The translations under genes and the position numbers were made by a program. Below are positions 35,794 to 47,915 of a stretch of 64,000 bases of DNA, in pieces. The notes beneath the pieces were generated by a model. That model did no database searches, had not been told where the DNA came from, and saw only the letters and a program-made list of their open reading frames with translations. The DNA comes from Ceraceosorus guamensis. Its lineage: Eukaryota > Basidiomycota > Exobasidiomycetes > Ceraceosorales > Ceraceosoraceae. Each line of letters begins with the position of its first letter. Within the stretch, counting starts at the first letter, position 1. The stretch is from the NCBI RefSeq assembly GCF_003144195.1, contig NW_020290031.1, forward strand, positions 8,635 to 72,634, written 5' to 3'.

Positions 35794-36276
35794 CTTGTGC
35801 AGCGTGTGGTGGAGTAAGAGGATGGAGTGTGCAGGCGCATGGCATGCCAGTCCTGTGCAGCTCGGAATCACAATTTTGAATCAATCTGGTGACTCGCAGT
35901 CAAAAAGCAGCTTCGAAGTGTGCACATTCAAAGCACGTGATTTTGCATTCAAGTGGCTGTCATTCAATTTGAGGATATTCACGATTCTTGATTTGGGGTA
36001 TAGGTAAAGTACCTACCGTATGCATGCAGTTAACCGTGTAGTAAAGTTTTGAGTGGACCTCCACCCGGCACGGACAACCACATCAGCGGCACAAGCCCAC
36101 TCCCCTTTACCGGGCACTCCCGACGTTCACACGACATTCGCCATTCTTTTTGATCCTACCCTGTCAATACATCTCGGCTGACTTCTGGGCAGCATAAGCG
36201 CCAATCATTTGACCTGAGCCGCGTCTATCCCCTCTCTTTCGTCAAAGTGAAGCTGCCAGCACTGTTGGCGCGCGTC
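35794..36276. promoter_or_regulatory. Divergent upstream region, ADE1 / HST2
   Basis: Only 483 bases separate the two divergent start codons, so both genes must use this stretch. It has an AT-richer core at about 35865-36050 with GATTCTTGATTTGGG, and CT-rich sequence just before the HST2 start. I cannot name a specific binding site. Confidence 0.5.
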
Positions 36277-37993
36277 ATGTCCCGCAACGGCTCGAGCGAT
36301 CAGTCGAAGCTGGGGCCCTTCTCACACCTGGTCGCGCAAGGTGCATTGCCCACTTTCGACACGTTCTTAGACCTCTTCAGCAGCAGCAGCAGCAGCAGCG
36401 CTTCCTCCACATTTCCCGAAACATCCCACGCATCTGCTTCCTCATCTCAGAGCTCCAAAGCGACTCAGAGCGCGGGTCAAACGTGGTCTGCGAGCAAACC
36501 TCCATTCAAAAACATCCTCATCCTCTCCGGAGCTGGCACCTCCACTTCTGCTGGCATACCAGATTTCAGATCGCCAGGAACCGGATTGTATGACAATTTG
36601 AAAAAGTACGATTTGGCTTACCCCGAAGAGATTTTTGGGCTCGATCTGCTCAGAAGCAGACCTGAAGGTGAGCTGTGTGCTGGGTTCTGCTGCGGGTGAA
36701 AGGGCCTCGCTGGGTAGACTTGATTCTTGAATTTACACGCACGAAGAAGCGCTCACTGGCCACATCCCACCATCGCGCTTATTCCAATTGCAGCCTTTTT
36801 CACCCTCTCGCGAGAACTGTACCCTGGGAAATACGCACCAACCTTGTCTCACACTTTTTACAAGCTGCTGGCCGATGCAGACGTGCTCCTTCGCATCTTC
36901 ACCCAGAACATCGACACGCTCGAAAGGTTGGCAGGTCTAGATGACGACAAGATCGTGGAGGCTCATGGCAGCTTTGCTAGCGCCAAATGTATCGAGTGCG
37001 AAAAGAGCGTGGAGGAGGAGTGGATGAGGCAGCATTGCTTGGAAGGAAAGGTGGCGAGGTGCGAGGCTTGCGGAGGCGTTTGCAAGCCAGACATTGTCTG
37101 TGAGTAGGGGGAGAGGCAAAGCGAGCTTTGCAAGGCGAGGTAGTCAGCGCTGATATTGTATTTGCATCATCCGCTGCTGCTCCACCAAGTCTTTGGTGAA
37201 GCTTTACCTGAACGCTTCATCGATCGGCTCCAGGACTTGCAGAAAGCCGATTGTCTTTTGATTCTCGGTACCTCACTTAAAGTGAGGAGGTGGCCTAGTC
37301 GCGTTCGACTGTGCATTTTTACGAGCTCATACTGAACCTTTGCGCTCCTGCTCGCACCTCACAGGTGCATCCGTTCGCCTCGCTCATTACCCGCGTGCCG
37401 CGACACATTCCGAGAATTCTCATCAACCTCGAAAAGGTGGGCGATGATCAGTGGGGCGGATTGGACTTTGACGGCGATTATGTTGAAGAGCCGGAAAGAG
37501 TCAGGGATGTTTGGAGCGGGGAAAAGAAGATCGACGAGGTGGTGAGGCAAATTTGCAAGAGGCTCGGATGGGAGGTGAGTGGAGAGGGAGAAGCATCGAA
37601 TAGTGTGCTTGCGCCGAATGTCGGGCCTCACGCGGACGACCAACTCGTCTCGACCAGGATGAGCTCCTACGACGGAACGCGGAGACGCGGCGAAAGATTC
37701 TGGGTGGCGATGAAGTATTTGCCGAGGATGGAAAGGCCGCATCGACGGACAAAGCCGCCGAGACGACAGGCGAAGCGACCACTGATCTCTCTGCAGCAAA
37801 GGAGAGCGCGCAGCACATCGCCAAAGATGTGGCCGACCAGTCTGTCGCCGGGCGAGAGGCACCTACGGCGGGCGCACACTTGGCGAAGGAGAAGACAGGC
37901 GAAGGCTTGGGAGATGATCTTAGCCAGGGCATCAAGCAGCTGGACATTGAGAAGAGGGAGGCTGAAGAGAAAGACAGAAGAGCTGGACTCTGA
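36277..37993 (+). CDS. HST2: NAD-dependent protein deacetylase, Hst2/SIRT2-type sirtuin
   Basis: Exons 36277-36667, 36794-37099, 37190-37281, 37365-37574 and 37658-37993 give 444 residues. A polyserine tract lies in the N-terminal part. [24 protein letters not shown] near 83 binds [18 protein letters not shown], then VEAHGSF near 185 with the catalytic His, then the zinc pairs CIEC and [32 protein letters not shown] and ILINLEKVG complete the Rossmann fold. Exon 5 encodes an Ala/Glu/Lys-rich helical tail with no known domain; its 112 open codons in phase with exon 4 support it. The class I motif set and lack of long N- and C-domains favour Hst2 over Sir2. It shares a short upstream region with ADE1. 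Confidence 0.94.
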
Positions 37994-38763
37994 AGCGAGC
38001 GTCGCTCATCTTGAGGCGGCCACAGCCACGAAATTTGGTGCATCTGAAGGAAGGGCGGAGTGGCACCCTCTGCTCTGCAGCTGCCCTCGTGTCGCACACT
38101 CCCATTCTGTGACTGTGTGCCGCATATGTGCATTCATGCCGCCCCCTCCCATCTCCCGGCTCCTTTTGAAAGTTTCTTGCCGATACTAGGCTTGATCCAG
38201 ATGCATTGCCTACTACCCACGTGTCGTGAGCTCTTGGTCTCGCGATGCTCCTTCTCTTCTTTCACAAAGTTCATCGCTTGCTGTAGAGAATGCACGAATT
38301 TCGGAGATCTATCGCTCACCTCGCTGTGGTGATGAGAAGCTGCTCGGACTTTCCAGCGCTTTGCGAATCGCGATAAATGTGAATGTCCCTGGAGTCGGTG
38401 GCATCATTCATTCACCAGTCGTCATGCTCCCTCCTCCCCTCCACCTTGCCAGCTGCGAAGTCAAAGCCGGCTATTTGCTTTAGTGTCTTCCCGGCCCGGC
38501 ACGCATGTGCACGCATACGTGCGCGTCTTTATCCATGCAGCAGACTCGGCTGGTCGGAAACGTGAGTGCCGCACCAGCGCGAGAGGCAACACAAATCTTG
38601 CACACGCGTACCTACCATACATGCAGCCACTAACATCGACCCTCGTGTCTGTCTCTCTCTCTCTCTCTCTTCATCCATCGCTGATCCCATCAGTTCGCAC
38701 CGATTCGACCTCGCTTTGATCTTGGCATTTCCCCAAACACAGCATGCCATTCTTTATCCCACC
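37994..38763. promoter_or_regulatory. HST2 3' flank and PEX4 upstream region
   Basis: About 770 bases with no gene-like frame. A pure (CT)n tract at 38652-38671 lies some 90 bases before the PEX4 ATG and is followed by more pyrimidine-rich sequence, a common feature of fungal core promoters; its role here is inferred. Confidence 0.5.
38652..38671. repeat. (CT)n tract upstream of PEX4
   Basis: Ten uninterrupted CT dinucleotides in the 5' flank of PEX4. Confidence 0.9.
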
Positions 38764-39823
38764 ATGACCACCTCCGTCTCAAGTTCATCGACCATCAAGC
38801 GTCTTCTCAAAGAGTACTCTATCATTCGTTCCGAACAAGCCAAACTCGAAGCGAGCGGATCGGAATGGCAAAGAGAAGAGGGAATCGGGAAGAATTCTTG
38901 TCTGTTGGAATTGAGACCTTGGGATTCGGAAGAGGAAGATCTGTTCGAATGGACCGCTACCATTTTGGGACCCGAGGGTGGATGTTACGAAGGTAAGTGA
39001 CGAGCATCGGATATGAGCACAGCAGGCTCGGAGTGTGTGGAGAAAGGGAGAAGGACAGAGAGAGAGAAAGAGGCTGCTGACTGAGTGTTTCGGCATTTCG
39101 ATTTCCCTCGCTGCGCGTTGCTTGCTCTTACTAGGAGGCCTCTTTAGGCTCTCTATCGTCATCCCACCCGCTTATCCCACTCGACCACCCAGCATGTCCT
39201 TCAAGACCAAAATTTGGCATCCCAATGTTCACTGGAAGGTACGTACATTGCCATCTCAGCAGCATGATATCGAAGCATTTGCATCTTGCACAAGCCGAGG
39301 CTCAGAGCTCGAACTCCCGCAGCACGAAAAGGGAGAGGTTTCCGACAGAAAGAAAAACTTTTTGACTGACAAGCCCTCTCTCTCCCTCTCTGCGTCCCTT
39401 TCTGGCACGTGCTCACTTATCACAGACAGGAGAGATCTGTTTGGATGTGCTCTCTTCTCAATGGACGCCAGCTTGGACGCTCACGTCGGCCTGCACGGCC
39501 GTCATAGCTCTGCTAGACGCACCAGAAGCCGATTCTCCTCTCAATGTGGATGCGGGTAAGTTCGGTGTGCGTCTGGTCTCCTCTCATCTCTTGTGCTGCC
39601 GAGCGCACGCTTCGCCGTGCACATTGGCGAGGCTGCAAAAGTCTTCATCTTGCACCTTGACCAACTTCCCAAATACAAACAAAAGCTGATCTCATCTCAC
39701 AATCCGCTTTCCGCATCCCTTGCGTTGCCTCCATGTGCAGCGACTGTGCTGCGCACCGGAGATCGCAGCGCTTACGTCTCTGCGGCGCGCATGTACACCC
39801 TCCTGCACGCCTATGACACCTAA
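38764..39823 (+). CDS. PEX4: Peroxisomal ubiquitin-conjugating enzyme Pex4
   Basis: Pex4 (Ubc10) is the E2 that, bound to Pex22 on the peroxisome, monoubiquitinates Pex5 for its recycling. Exons 38764-38992, 39135-39238, 39426-39555 and 39741-39823 give 181 residues (yeast: 183). IKRLLKEYSII forms helix 1. FEWTATILGPEGGCYEGGLF and IVIPPAYPTRPPSMSF form the sheet. IWHPNVHWKTGEICLDVL carries the active-site Cys116, matching Cys115 of yeast. QWTPAWTLTSACTAVIALL and DSPLNVDAATVLRTGDRSAY resemble Pex4 (WTPVWDLL, DSPLDVD.GN..R.GD.SAY) more than other E2s. Intron positions restore each motif. No Pex22 gene is visible nearby. Confidence 0.92.
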
Positions 39824-40319
39824 ACATCCAAAAAGATCAGGCTGCGACGGGGTTCGGGAGGATCACAGCGCTGGCTGCAGCTTGGTGATGCTGAACTGGG
39901 CATCTCGCGCCTGGAGGATGTCGGCTTAGACCAGCGCACTTGCTCCCAGTGCGTTGCCATTGAGCGGCTGTGTGCGTCTATGAGAGGACCGCAAAGTGCC
40001 GTCGCAGGTGCAAGATATTAGCGCAAGAAAGCTTCATAGACGGCAAGACACAGTTGGAGAGAAGGTCGTCATGCGTGGCATTACAGGGCAGGTGGTGCAT
40101 CTTCCCGCTTCCCGAGTCAAAGTAAAAGATGAAGAAAAGGTGGCAAGGAATAGAAAGAAAAGGGGAAAACTTTGCGAACAAGTGCAGTCCGAAAGGAGAG
40201 AGAATGCAGCACGAAATCGAACCGTGAAAGACAGGAATCGTGCTTTGGGTGCTTAGAGCGACTCCAGAGTGGCAGCTGGTGCGAGCACGCCCGGTGCATG
40301 CGTCGACTGCAACGCATAC
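39824..40319. other. Intergenic, convergent 3' flanks of PEX4 and lipase
   Basis: About 500 bases between converging stop codons. It is purine-rich around 40120-40215 and otherwise featureless. Confidence 0.5.
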
Positions 40320-42632
40320 TTAGTCTGTATCGACCAGTCTAGCTTCTTGAGGATTTTGGCCCTTCGAAATGGCCCGCTCGTTCGGGTCCACAGCCTCGTC
40401 CGGCTTGGCGGGGAGCTTCCTGCCCGCCTCCTTCTCCTCTGGATACATCGGTCTTGTAGATTCGAGATCCTCCAGAATGTCCCAGAAACACCACTCTACC
40501 GCATCGCAAGCCCAAAAGTGGTCGCAATGTTCAGCTTCTTCCTGCCTCTTTGCTCTGATAAGCTTGACATCCTTCTCCACCGTCTCTAGGCGTTCCAGCA
40601 GAGGGTCTGTCAAGACCAAAAAGTCCATTCCTCCCGAGTATATGGCAAGAGGAGGGAATCGCTTGTCGTACCACTTTCCAGACGTAGGATCCAGAGTGCA
40701 GCCTCTTGACGCGAACCCGCCTTTGCCTGCCCACCAGTAGATCGAGGCAGAAGAGACTGGCTGTGGTGTGAACCTGAACATCTTTGGCTTGCGCCTCTCC
40801 AACCAATTGGCATCCGTCCAAGCAAACAGGAAGGCGAACATTTGATATCCGAGCAGAGCATAGGGATACGCTGGCGTCCAGTCGTACGACTGCTTCATGA
40901 GGGGAATGAAATCAAGCACTCCAAAGAATCGCTTCCACGTCTTCCACTCCAAATTTCTGAGCGTCGTGAATGGAAAGCAGCTGGTCAATGGTCCTGCGTA
41001 GACTGCAGGTGCGAGTGCTCCAAAGTAGGTGAGCCTCTCGCCGAGCTCAGGTACCATGCCCCTGCTCAAGCTGATGAAAGCTGTGCCATTGCCCTGAGAG
41101 TGGCCGATGAAGCCAATCTAGAGGTGTGGAGAGGGGCCAGGGTGGATTGGTCAATTTCGTTCCGGACACTTGGAAGGACGCGTGTGAGCACTCACCTTTT
41201 CGTAGCCTGTCTCTTTGCATACAAAATCCACAAGTGCTGGCAGGTCGTAGATCGCAAGCTCACGAATGTTATAGTCTTTGGTACGCGACGAGTGAAACAC
41301 ACCATTAGCATACGTTCCGTGCTCTTGAAGGTGCGCCATTAGGTTAGTCGCATTGACTCACCCCAGAATCGCGGGTCACTCCTGGAGAAGCTCTTGTGGC
41401 CCATGTCGAAGACGCCGCGATTGTTGCCCAGAAACACTTGATAACCTCCTTGCCTAGCAAGCCAGAACGCCAAGCTGCGCTCTTCGGAGGTCACGAAGGA
41501 GCCGCTGGATTGGAAGAGGCCGTGCATGATCAAGACTGGAAAGCCGCCTGGCGGCGCCGCAGAAGGAGCAGAGCATCATTGATTCGTGGTTAGAATTGAA
41601 AGTGCGTGCTACGGCAGCTCAGAAGCAGACCACCGACTCACCTCTGCCATCACTATGCCTCTCGTGCGCCCTGGTAGGATCCACTACGCGATGCACCCTC
41701 AGGTAGTATCCGTCAGCAGTCTCTACAGTCTCATTGACGATTTCGAATCCAGCAGACTTCGCATAGTACCTGACGTCCTTGACCAAAGCTTCCTGTTTCC
41801 ATCTATGGGGATCGTCCCATCCTCTAGGTTCGTACTTGTTCTGACCCGTGAGGTATCGGGGTATGGCAGCTAGGACACGAACGCTCAGCGCCCATATAAC
41901 TACGAGGATGAGGAAAACGGACGAGAGAGTATTGGCAATCGTCTGGCTGATGAGGATCCGCGTCCTCGAGTACAACGTCGGCTGCGCGTATGCTGCCGGC
42001 CAGGCACCGCCTCGCCTGGCGAAGATATTTCCTTGATCCCCCATTTGAAGTGTAGGTCCTGCGAGGGGGCGTGGGTGGTTGAGATGCGAGTGATAAGCAC
42101 CTGTGTCTGAGCAAAGCGGGAAGTTGCATTCTCACGCCGCTCCCTGGAGGTGAGGAAGCGGCGCGAGACTTGCTCGTGTGCGCCACAGCTCGTACTTACT
42201 CTCATAGCCCGTGGGCGGATGTGTGAACAAGCTGGCATTTTCAGCCGCTTCCACCGAAGGTTTGTCCACTCTCACTCTGACGCTAGCAGCGCTAGCAGGT
42301 CTAGAGATAGCACTACCAGAACCGCCGGTCGGATTTAAATCGATACCAGTGGACTCTGCGGACTCTCTGCCGATGGGTGAAAAGGTGCCTACGTTGAGAG
42401 AGGAGAGCGTGTTGCTGCCGCTGCCGCTGGCAGGGTTGCTGGAACCGTGGATTGCGGGTGAAGAACCGCCGGAAGAAGCAGTGCCGAATTGAAACGACGT
42501 AGGAGAAGTGGCTTTGGAAAGATGTGAGCTGGTGGTCGCTGAGGAACCATTTCGCGAAGATGCCTGATTGGCTATCCCTCCCGTATCGAAATGTGTCGGC
42601 TGCGTAGAGCCAGAAGTGGATGAAGGCGGCAT
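40320..42632 (-). CDS. Acid-lipase family steryl ester hydrolase (Yeh1/Yeh2/Tgl1-like)
   Basis: Members hydrolyse steryl esters, at lipid droplets or the plasma membrane, releasing sterol and fatty acid. Exons 42632-42200, 42058-41642, 41547-41362, 41275-41196 and 41117-40320 give 637 residues. Residues 1-145 are Ser/Gly-rich. A single membrane helix follows near 172-203 (TIANTLSSVFLILVVIWALSV). FEIVNETVETADGYYLRVHRV opens the lipase domain, then FPVLIMHGLFQSSGSFV (oxyanion region), VFLGNNRG, and FWDYNIRELAIYDLPAL made across intron 3. IGFIGHSQGNG holds the nucleophile Ser379. The acid is probably the Asp of GGMDFLVL (near 537) and the base the His of HCDHFWACDAV (near 570). An N-terminal transmembrane anchor matches Yeh1/Yeh2. 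It is divergent from the acyl-CoA oxidase. Confidence 0.88.
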
Positions 42633-42856
42633 CTCTCGCGGCCGACCCTCTTGTATGAGTGCGCAGGGTACGTGTTGGCGGGCTTGTAAATCGCTTTGTG
42701 GATGATCGTGACAATCTTGGTATGACAGTCTGCGCCAAAGGGAGTCTGATTGAATGAAGATGGACGTGAGTGCGACCGAAAGCAAGTCGCGGGTTACGTG
42801 CGTGACTGCGTGGAGGTCAATCCGATGAGCCTGGCCAATTGTGAATTCACGACGAT

Positions 42857-42876
42857 TGCCTGCCTGCCTGCCTGCC
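42857..42876. repeat. (TGCC)5 tetranucleotide tract
   Basis: Five perfect copies in the lipase upstream region. Confidence 0.9.
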
Positions 42877-42974
42877 GACCAGCCATACAGTAAAGCATAG
42901 CAGCATAGCGTGAGACGGCGATCTCGTCACTTGGAATCTCAAACCACAACCTCGGCACGGCGCCTGCGTCAGCA

Positions 42975-43004
42975 GTGCGGTGCGGTGCGGTGCGGTGCGG
43001 TGCC
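42975..43004. repeat. Pentamer array of GTGCG units
   Basis: About five to six perfect copies of a 5-bp unit (GTGCG/GGTGC) in non-coding DNA. Confidence 0.9.
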
Positions 43005-44761
43005 CAGTTTTTGAGTCACAAAGTACGTAAGTGCGCTAAAGGTCGCGATATCGGGTGCCCGCGTATACCTCGCTTAATTGTTGTTGTGCAGCAGCTGGCC
43101 AATGCTGCCCTGCCCTGCCACGCGCAGTGGCGTCATGCAATCGACTTTCCTGAACGCCGCGACCGCATCCATCACGCTCGCTGGAAATATCTCAAGACTA
43201 CCACACCCGAGCTCGTGACTGATCGTGACTGTGTACGATCACATCGGAAGCGTGGCGGACGGGTGTCAGCGCTGCCTACATGTTCAGGCTGAACCACAAG
43301 CTGCATGGATCTCATCAAGTGCATTCGGTCCAGACCGATCAGGCGTGCCCCGATTCACAGCTCGCTGTCTTGAGTATTTGGCCTTTCGTCCACGCGCTCG
43401 TACAGCCGCAAGGGAGCAGAAGGCGAGCCGCAAAAGATGCGCACTGCCATTGTGATTCCTGAGTGGTGAAGAGTGGAAGGGGAAAACGCGAGATCGCACC
43501 TCTTGTTGTGCTGCTGATGAGGAGCCAGCAACACGTCCGGAGCAGCGTCAAATCTGGAATCAAGAATGACACCGACTTTCTGGTATGATCTCTCATTCAA
43601 GTCCGTTCATTTGCCAATCTCGACAATTACGAACTTTGCACTCAATTACCAATTCAAGTGTGAGTCAATTAAGATGTCGGTCAAGCCTAGCTGTTCAGCA
43701 ATCGCGTGGATGCAGCAATTAATCTGCTGCTGCTGCTCATTATTGCATGGACGCACGCGGGTTGGCGCCAAATTTGGAACGCCGATTGCGGTGCCGATGA
43801 GCCGCCTACTTATAGCTGCTGTGATCGACGCTCGATCGAGCCTGAGGCTGGCTGCTGGGAGGGAGGGAGCAATCGTGAATATATAACAAAACAGCCTGCT
43901 GGTGAATGTGGCCCGCGGTCAACACACCGCGGCAAGTGTCAATTTCACGTGATTGGCTTTCACCCAATCGTGAATCTGAATCTAGACCAAATGACCCAAG
44001 CAGCATAAGCACGTAGTAAAGTGTGGACGAGGTCGTTGCATGGGAAGCGGTACATATATTTGGCCTTGCGCGTGTGCCGGCCGCGGCGTGCGGTGACAAT
44101 TAGGTCTTGAAGTGACACTTTAGCAGCTCCGGTTGTGAATCGTGAGTCGTGAGTCGCTCAGTCATGTCATGATGTCTGTCGTGGATGATTGGCCAGTCTT
44201 AAGTGCCTTTTCGGCGTGAGGGTCGTGTCTATCTCGCACGCATGAGAATCTGCAAGCAGTTCGATCACATCTTTTTGGAGGATGCCCGAGACTCTTTCAG
44301 GATCTCGATCGAACCCTTTGCTCGATTCAGCCTTCAGACATTTGGTCTCACCCCTTATCTCCGCGCGCTGGGGGGACATGCAAGCGCGGCGAAGCGATCT
44401 ATCAGTCACGAGTCATCGACTACCAATGCGATTCACGTTCTTGTTGATCACTGGACCAAGCTGCTTTATCGATGACCGCGCTGGATCGAAGACCGATTCA
44501 TCGGAGGTCCGCATTCGGGTGCAATCAAAAAAGACGAATGGTGGCGAAAGAGATTCTTCGTATTGCGCGCTGACCTCTATTACAGCGGGCCGCGCCGCCT
44601 CAATTAAGCAGCACCTCCGCTGCGCTTCTCATCTTGGCTTACCTCTCACCTGGCTGCACGTGACGCTTATCACCGGGCGTGCCGTCTGCCGGGTTGCCGG
44701 AGCCGAAAGCCCGCGTTTGCGGGGAAATGAAACCAACGCGATGGAGAGGTATCGAGATGGT

Positions 44762-44762
<1 letters not shown>

Positions 44763-44791
<29 letters not shown>
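44763..44791. repeat. (AG)n tract upstream of acyl-CoA oxidase
   Basis: Fourteen uninterrupted AG dinucleotides, about 165 bases before the acyl-CoA oxidase ATG. Confidence 0.9.
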
Positions 44792-44796
<5 letters not shown>

Positions 44797-44955
44797 TGGC
44801 ACTCGCTTATTGTGACTGACGATCAGTGTGATGGCTGTAGAGTCAACATCATCATCGCTGTCCTCTTGCTTTATCCATTGGGCCACAACCAATCATCCTT
44901 GCTCGGCTTGCCGTCCCATGTTCGATATACATTGGCTCACGAGTCTCGTTTCAAG

Positions 44956-47731
44956 ATGACGGCAAACAGCAATGCCCCCGCCTCCACGCCAGAGTCTCGT
45001 CAAGCTGGAGATCTGCAGAATGAGCGATCGCAGATCACATTTTCTACCGACGATGCTTCTTGCGTCTTTGCAGGATCTAGAGAAGCTAGGGATAGAAATC
45101 GATGGCTCCTATCCTTGCTCAGAGATCATCCGGACAAAGTGTTTGACAAGGATAGCCGACCTTTTTTAGGTCGCACAGAGAGGTTCTTGAGAGGACAAAA
45201 GGTCGCGCAGGCGTACTACGAGTTGAGAAACAAACATGGGTGCGTGGTAGAGTCGAGTTTGAAGCCTGAGTAAGCCTTTTTGGGAGGAGGGGGGCGCTGA
45301 AGATGACTCTAGGTCTGAAACCTTGGACCTTGCGGAAGGTCATCCTGACGCGGACTCGCTTCCCTCCCTGCACAGACTGCAAAAGGAGGACAGGGATCGT
45401 CTGCGTTTGCTTCTGGACGAGTACATTCCGCTGCAAGTGCACGAGTCCATGGGGCAGCCCACCATAGAGTCTCAGTCCAGTCCAGAACAATTGCAAGAGT
45501 GGGGTCCAAAAGTGAGCAGTGGCAGATGGTTGGTGTGCTATGCTCAGACCGAGCTCGCTCACGGTTCCAATCGTAAGTCGCGCTACAGAAGCACAGAGGA
45601 GGCAAGGTCTCAAGTGTCGCGATGACTCGCAGCGGAACTGAAGTACTTGTTCACACCGGCTGAATTTTGTTCTCTGTGGCAGTCTCTGGTCTGCGCACTA
45701 CCGCCACGTTGGATACGGGCAGCGATACTTGGATCATCGACACTCCAGAGCCATCAGCTGGGAAATGTTGGATCGGTGAGCAAAGGCTTGCGCAGAGCCC
45801 CGATGCTGCCCGAGCTGACGAACGCTTCTCCTTCCCTATGCGCCCGTGTGCGCTCTTTAGGAGGCAGTGGCATGACTACAACGCATGCAATAGTCATGGC
45901 ACAAATGTCGATCAACAACAAGTCCTTTGGCATGCATCCTTTCCTAGTGCCTATGCGCGATCCGGAAACGCACAAACTCTTGCCTGGCGTCTTTGCGATG
46001 GACATGGGTCCCAAAGTCGGAGCGCCGGCGATGGACAATGGCTACATCACCTTCGACCACGTCAGTATACCCAGGCAGAACCTGATGGGCAAGTTCCAGC
46101 ACGTGGATAAAGACGGCAAATACGAGACGAGAAATCAGGCCGCCAAAGCTCTGACCAGGGGCGCAATGGTGAGCATCGACTTGCGGACGAGCCTATTGAC
46201 TTTGCTAACAATCAACCTCGCTCACAAACTCGTGCAGACGCTCGTACGAGTCGGCTTGATTGAGATAGCTGCACACCACGCTGCAAGAGCTACGTGAGCC
46301 GAACACGTCGTGGCCATGCTCTTCTGAACGGTCAGAAGTAGCACGTCAAAGCTGTGTCATGCTGACGATGCTCACCCGTCGGTGGCGATCGCAGTCTCGT
46401 TGCAACGCGGTACTCCTTGGTGCGACGACAGGGATCTTCAAAAGGCGGAGCAGAACCTCAAATTCTGGATTACTCAAGCGTCCAACAACGCCTCTTTACC
46501 TGCTTGTCCACCTCATGGGCACTCAATTTCGTAGGTCAGCACATGCGCTCCATCTACAATGACCTTCAAAGCGCTCTTCAAAAGGGAGACGCGTCATTGC
46601 TCGGCACAGTACACGGTTTCACGTCCATATTGAAAGCTTGCGCGACGTTTCAAGGTCTTGATGTGGTCGAGACGGCTAGAAGGTCCATGGGCGGACACGG
46701 ATATTCGGCCGCTTCCGGTCTCACAGATCTGGAACGCAATCAGCCCACTGCTGGCTTGACGTACGAAGGAGATAATCACATGCTCCTCTGTGGCCCAGCT
46801 GCGAATTTCCTTGTCAAGACGCTGGACAGTGACAAGAGACCAGTTCGACGCGAGTTGGATTTTCTTTTCGACAAGCCACGATTCGATGTGACGAAGCCGC
46901 ACGAGTGGCTGGATGAAGAGAGACAATTGTATCTGCTCGGAAGTAGAGCTGCTAAACTTGTGCGAGATCTGTCGGCGCTGAGAAGAGAAGCAAAGGATGC
47001 AGCAACCTTGGCGTACCTAGAGTCGGCCCTATCTTCGCGGGCTTCAAGGGCAGCAGGTAGCTACCTGATCCTCTATGCCTTCAACGCCCGGCTTTCGCTA
47101 CTTCGCTCCGCCTCGGCAGAAAGCATCGTCGGCATCAAACCTGCCGCCGAGCTGCTGCGCGCTTTGGAAGACTTGCGCTCTTTCTACGTGCTGGAAGCTT
47201 GCGTGCTCAGGGACGTGGGAGACTTTGTGGAGAGTGGATTGCTGGAAGCTGAACAAGTTTCTTGGGCCAGACAAACCGCTGCGCACCTCGCGCTCAGGCT
47301 GAGAAAGCAAGCCATCGGTCTCGCAGAAGCTGTGAGGATTTTGTCAGAGGAGACGCTGGCTGTTCGGATAGACGCTTTGCTGATTATTCCCGACGCTTTG
47401 TCTCCACGCTCACCTCAGGCGGACATGGACGATTGGTACTTGGGCTCGCCACTTGGTCACTCTGATGGCCGAGCATATGAGCGCATGATAGATTGGATGC
47501 GCTTAGAGCCTCTGAACCAGCAAGGGCTTAGCGGAGGGAGAGGTGAGAATGCGCCCCCGCGTCACTGTGCCACGTGGTGATCCCCGCATGGTACTCAGAT
47601 CTCATTCCTTCCTGTCTATGGCAGATGAGGACGGAGTATTGAAAGGTTTCCGACAGGCAATGGGAAGGCTCACACATGGAGAAGCTCAGCACTTCAATGG
47701 AGAGGCTGCGGCGAGGGATTCGAGGCTATGA
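44956..47731 (+). CDS. POX1: Peroxisomal acyl-CoA oxidase (PTS1: SRL)
   Basis: FAD enzyme of the first step of peroxisomal beta-oxidation: acyl-CoA to trans-2-enoyl-CoA, with H2O2. Exons 44956-45269, 45313-45572, 45683-45775, 45861-46168, 46238-46293, 46395-47542 and 47625-47731 give 761 residues. The N-terminal oxidase domain contains RDRNRWLLSLL and QKVAQAYYELRNKHG. WLVCYAQTELAHGSN and LRTTATLD are the flavin-side motifs. KCWIGGSGMTTTHAIVMAQ, FLVPMRDPETHKLLPGV and FDHVSIPRQNLM follow. TRYSLVRRQG, SMGGHGY and TYEGDN contain nucleotide-binding and catalytic residues (Glu of YEGDN, near 467). The last exon ends ARDSRL; SRL fits the type 1 peroxisomal targeting consensus. The AHGSN motif varies from the usual GHGTN. 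The 43-nt first intron (45270-45312) is unusually short. Confidence 0.95.
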
Positions 47732-47915
47732 ATGGCTAAACGGACCAATCAGCATGCCTGTGACCTCTGAACGTCGCTTGGATCTGGTCCCATGGCTGCG
47801 CTGGCTAAGCCCACAGATAATAAGATGTGCTTGAGCGCTGGCTGCTGCATGGCCCATGATGATCATACATTGATGAAGCAGCGAAGGATTCGCTAAACCA
47901 TTCCCTCCAAAAATT

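Larger units (their letters stand above)
42633..44955. promoter_or_regulatory. 2.3-kb divergent upstream region, lipase / acyl-CoA oxidase
   Basis: Contains both promoters and three simple repeats (42857-42876, 42975-43004, 44763-44791). Dispersed words occur at 42840-42852 (GTGAATTCACGACG), 43945-43980, and 44135-44160 (GTGAATCGTGAGTCGTGAGTC). The open frames in between are not protein-like. Confidence 0.5.

Noticed and set aside
45683-45775. DTGSDTW peptide resembling an aspartic-protease active site
   Set aside because: It lies within acyl-CoA oxidase exon 3, whose flanks (LRTTATLD, KCWIG) align with the oxidase family. The resemblance is coincidental.
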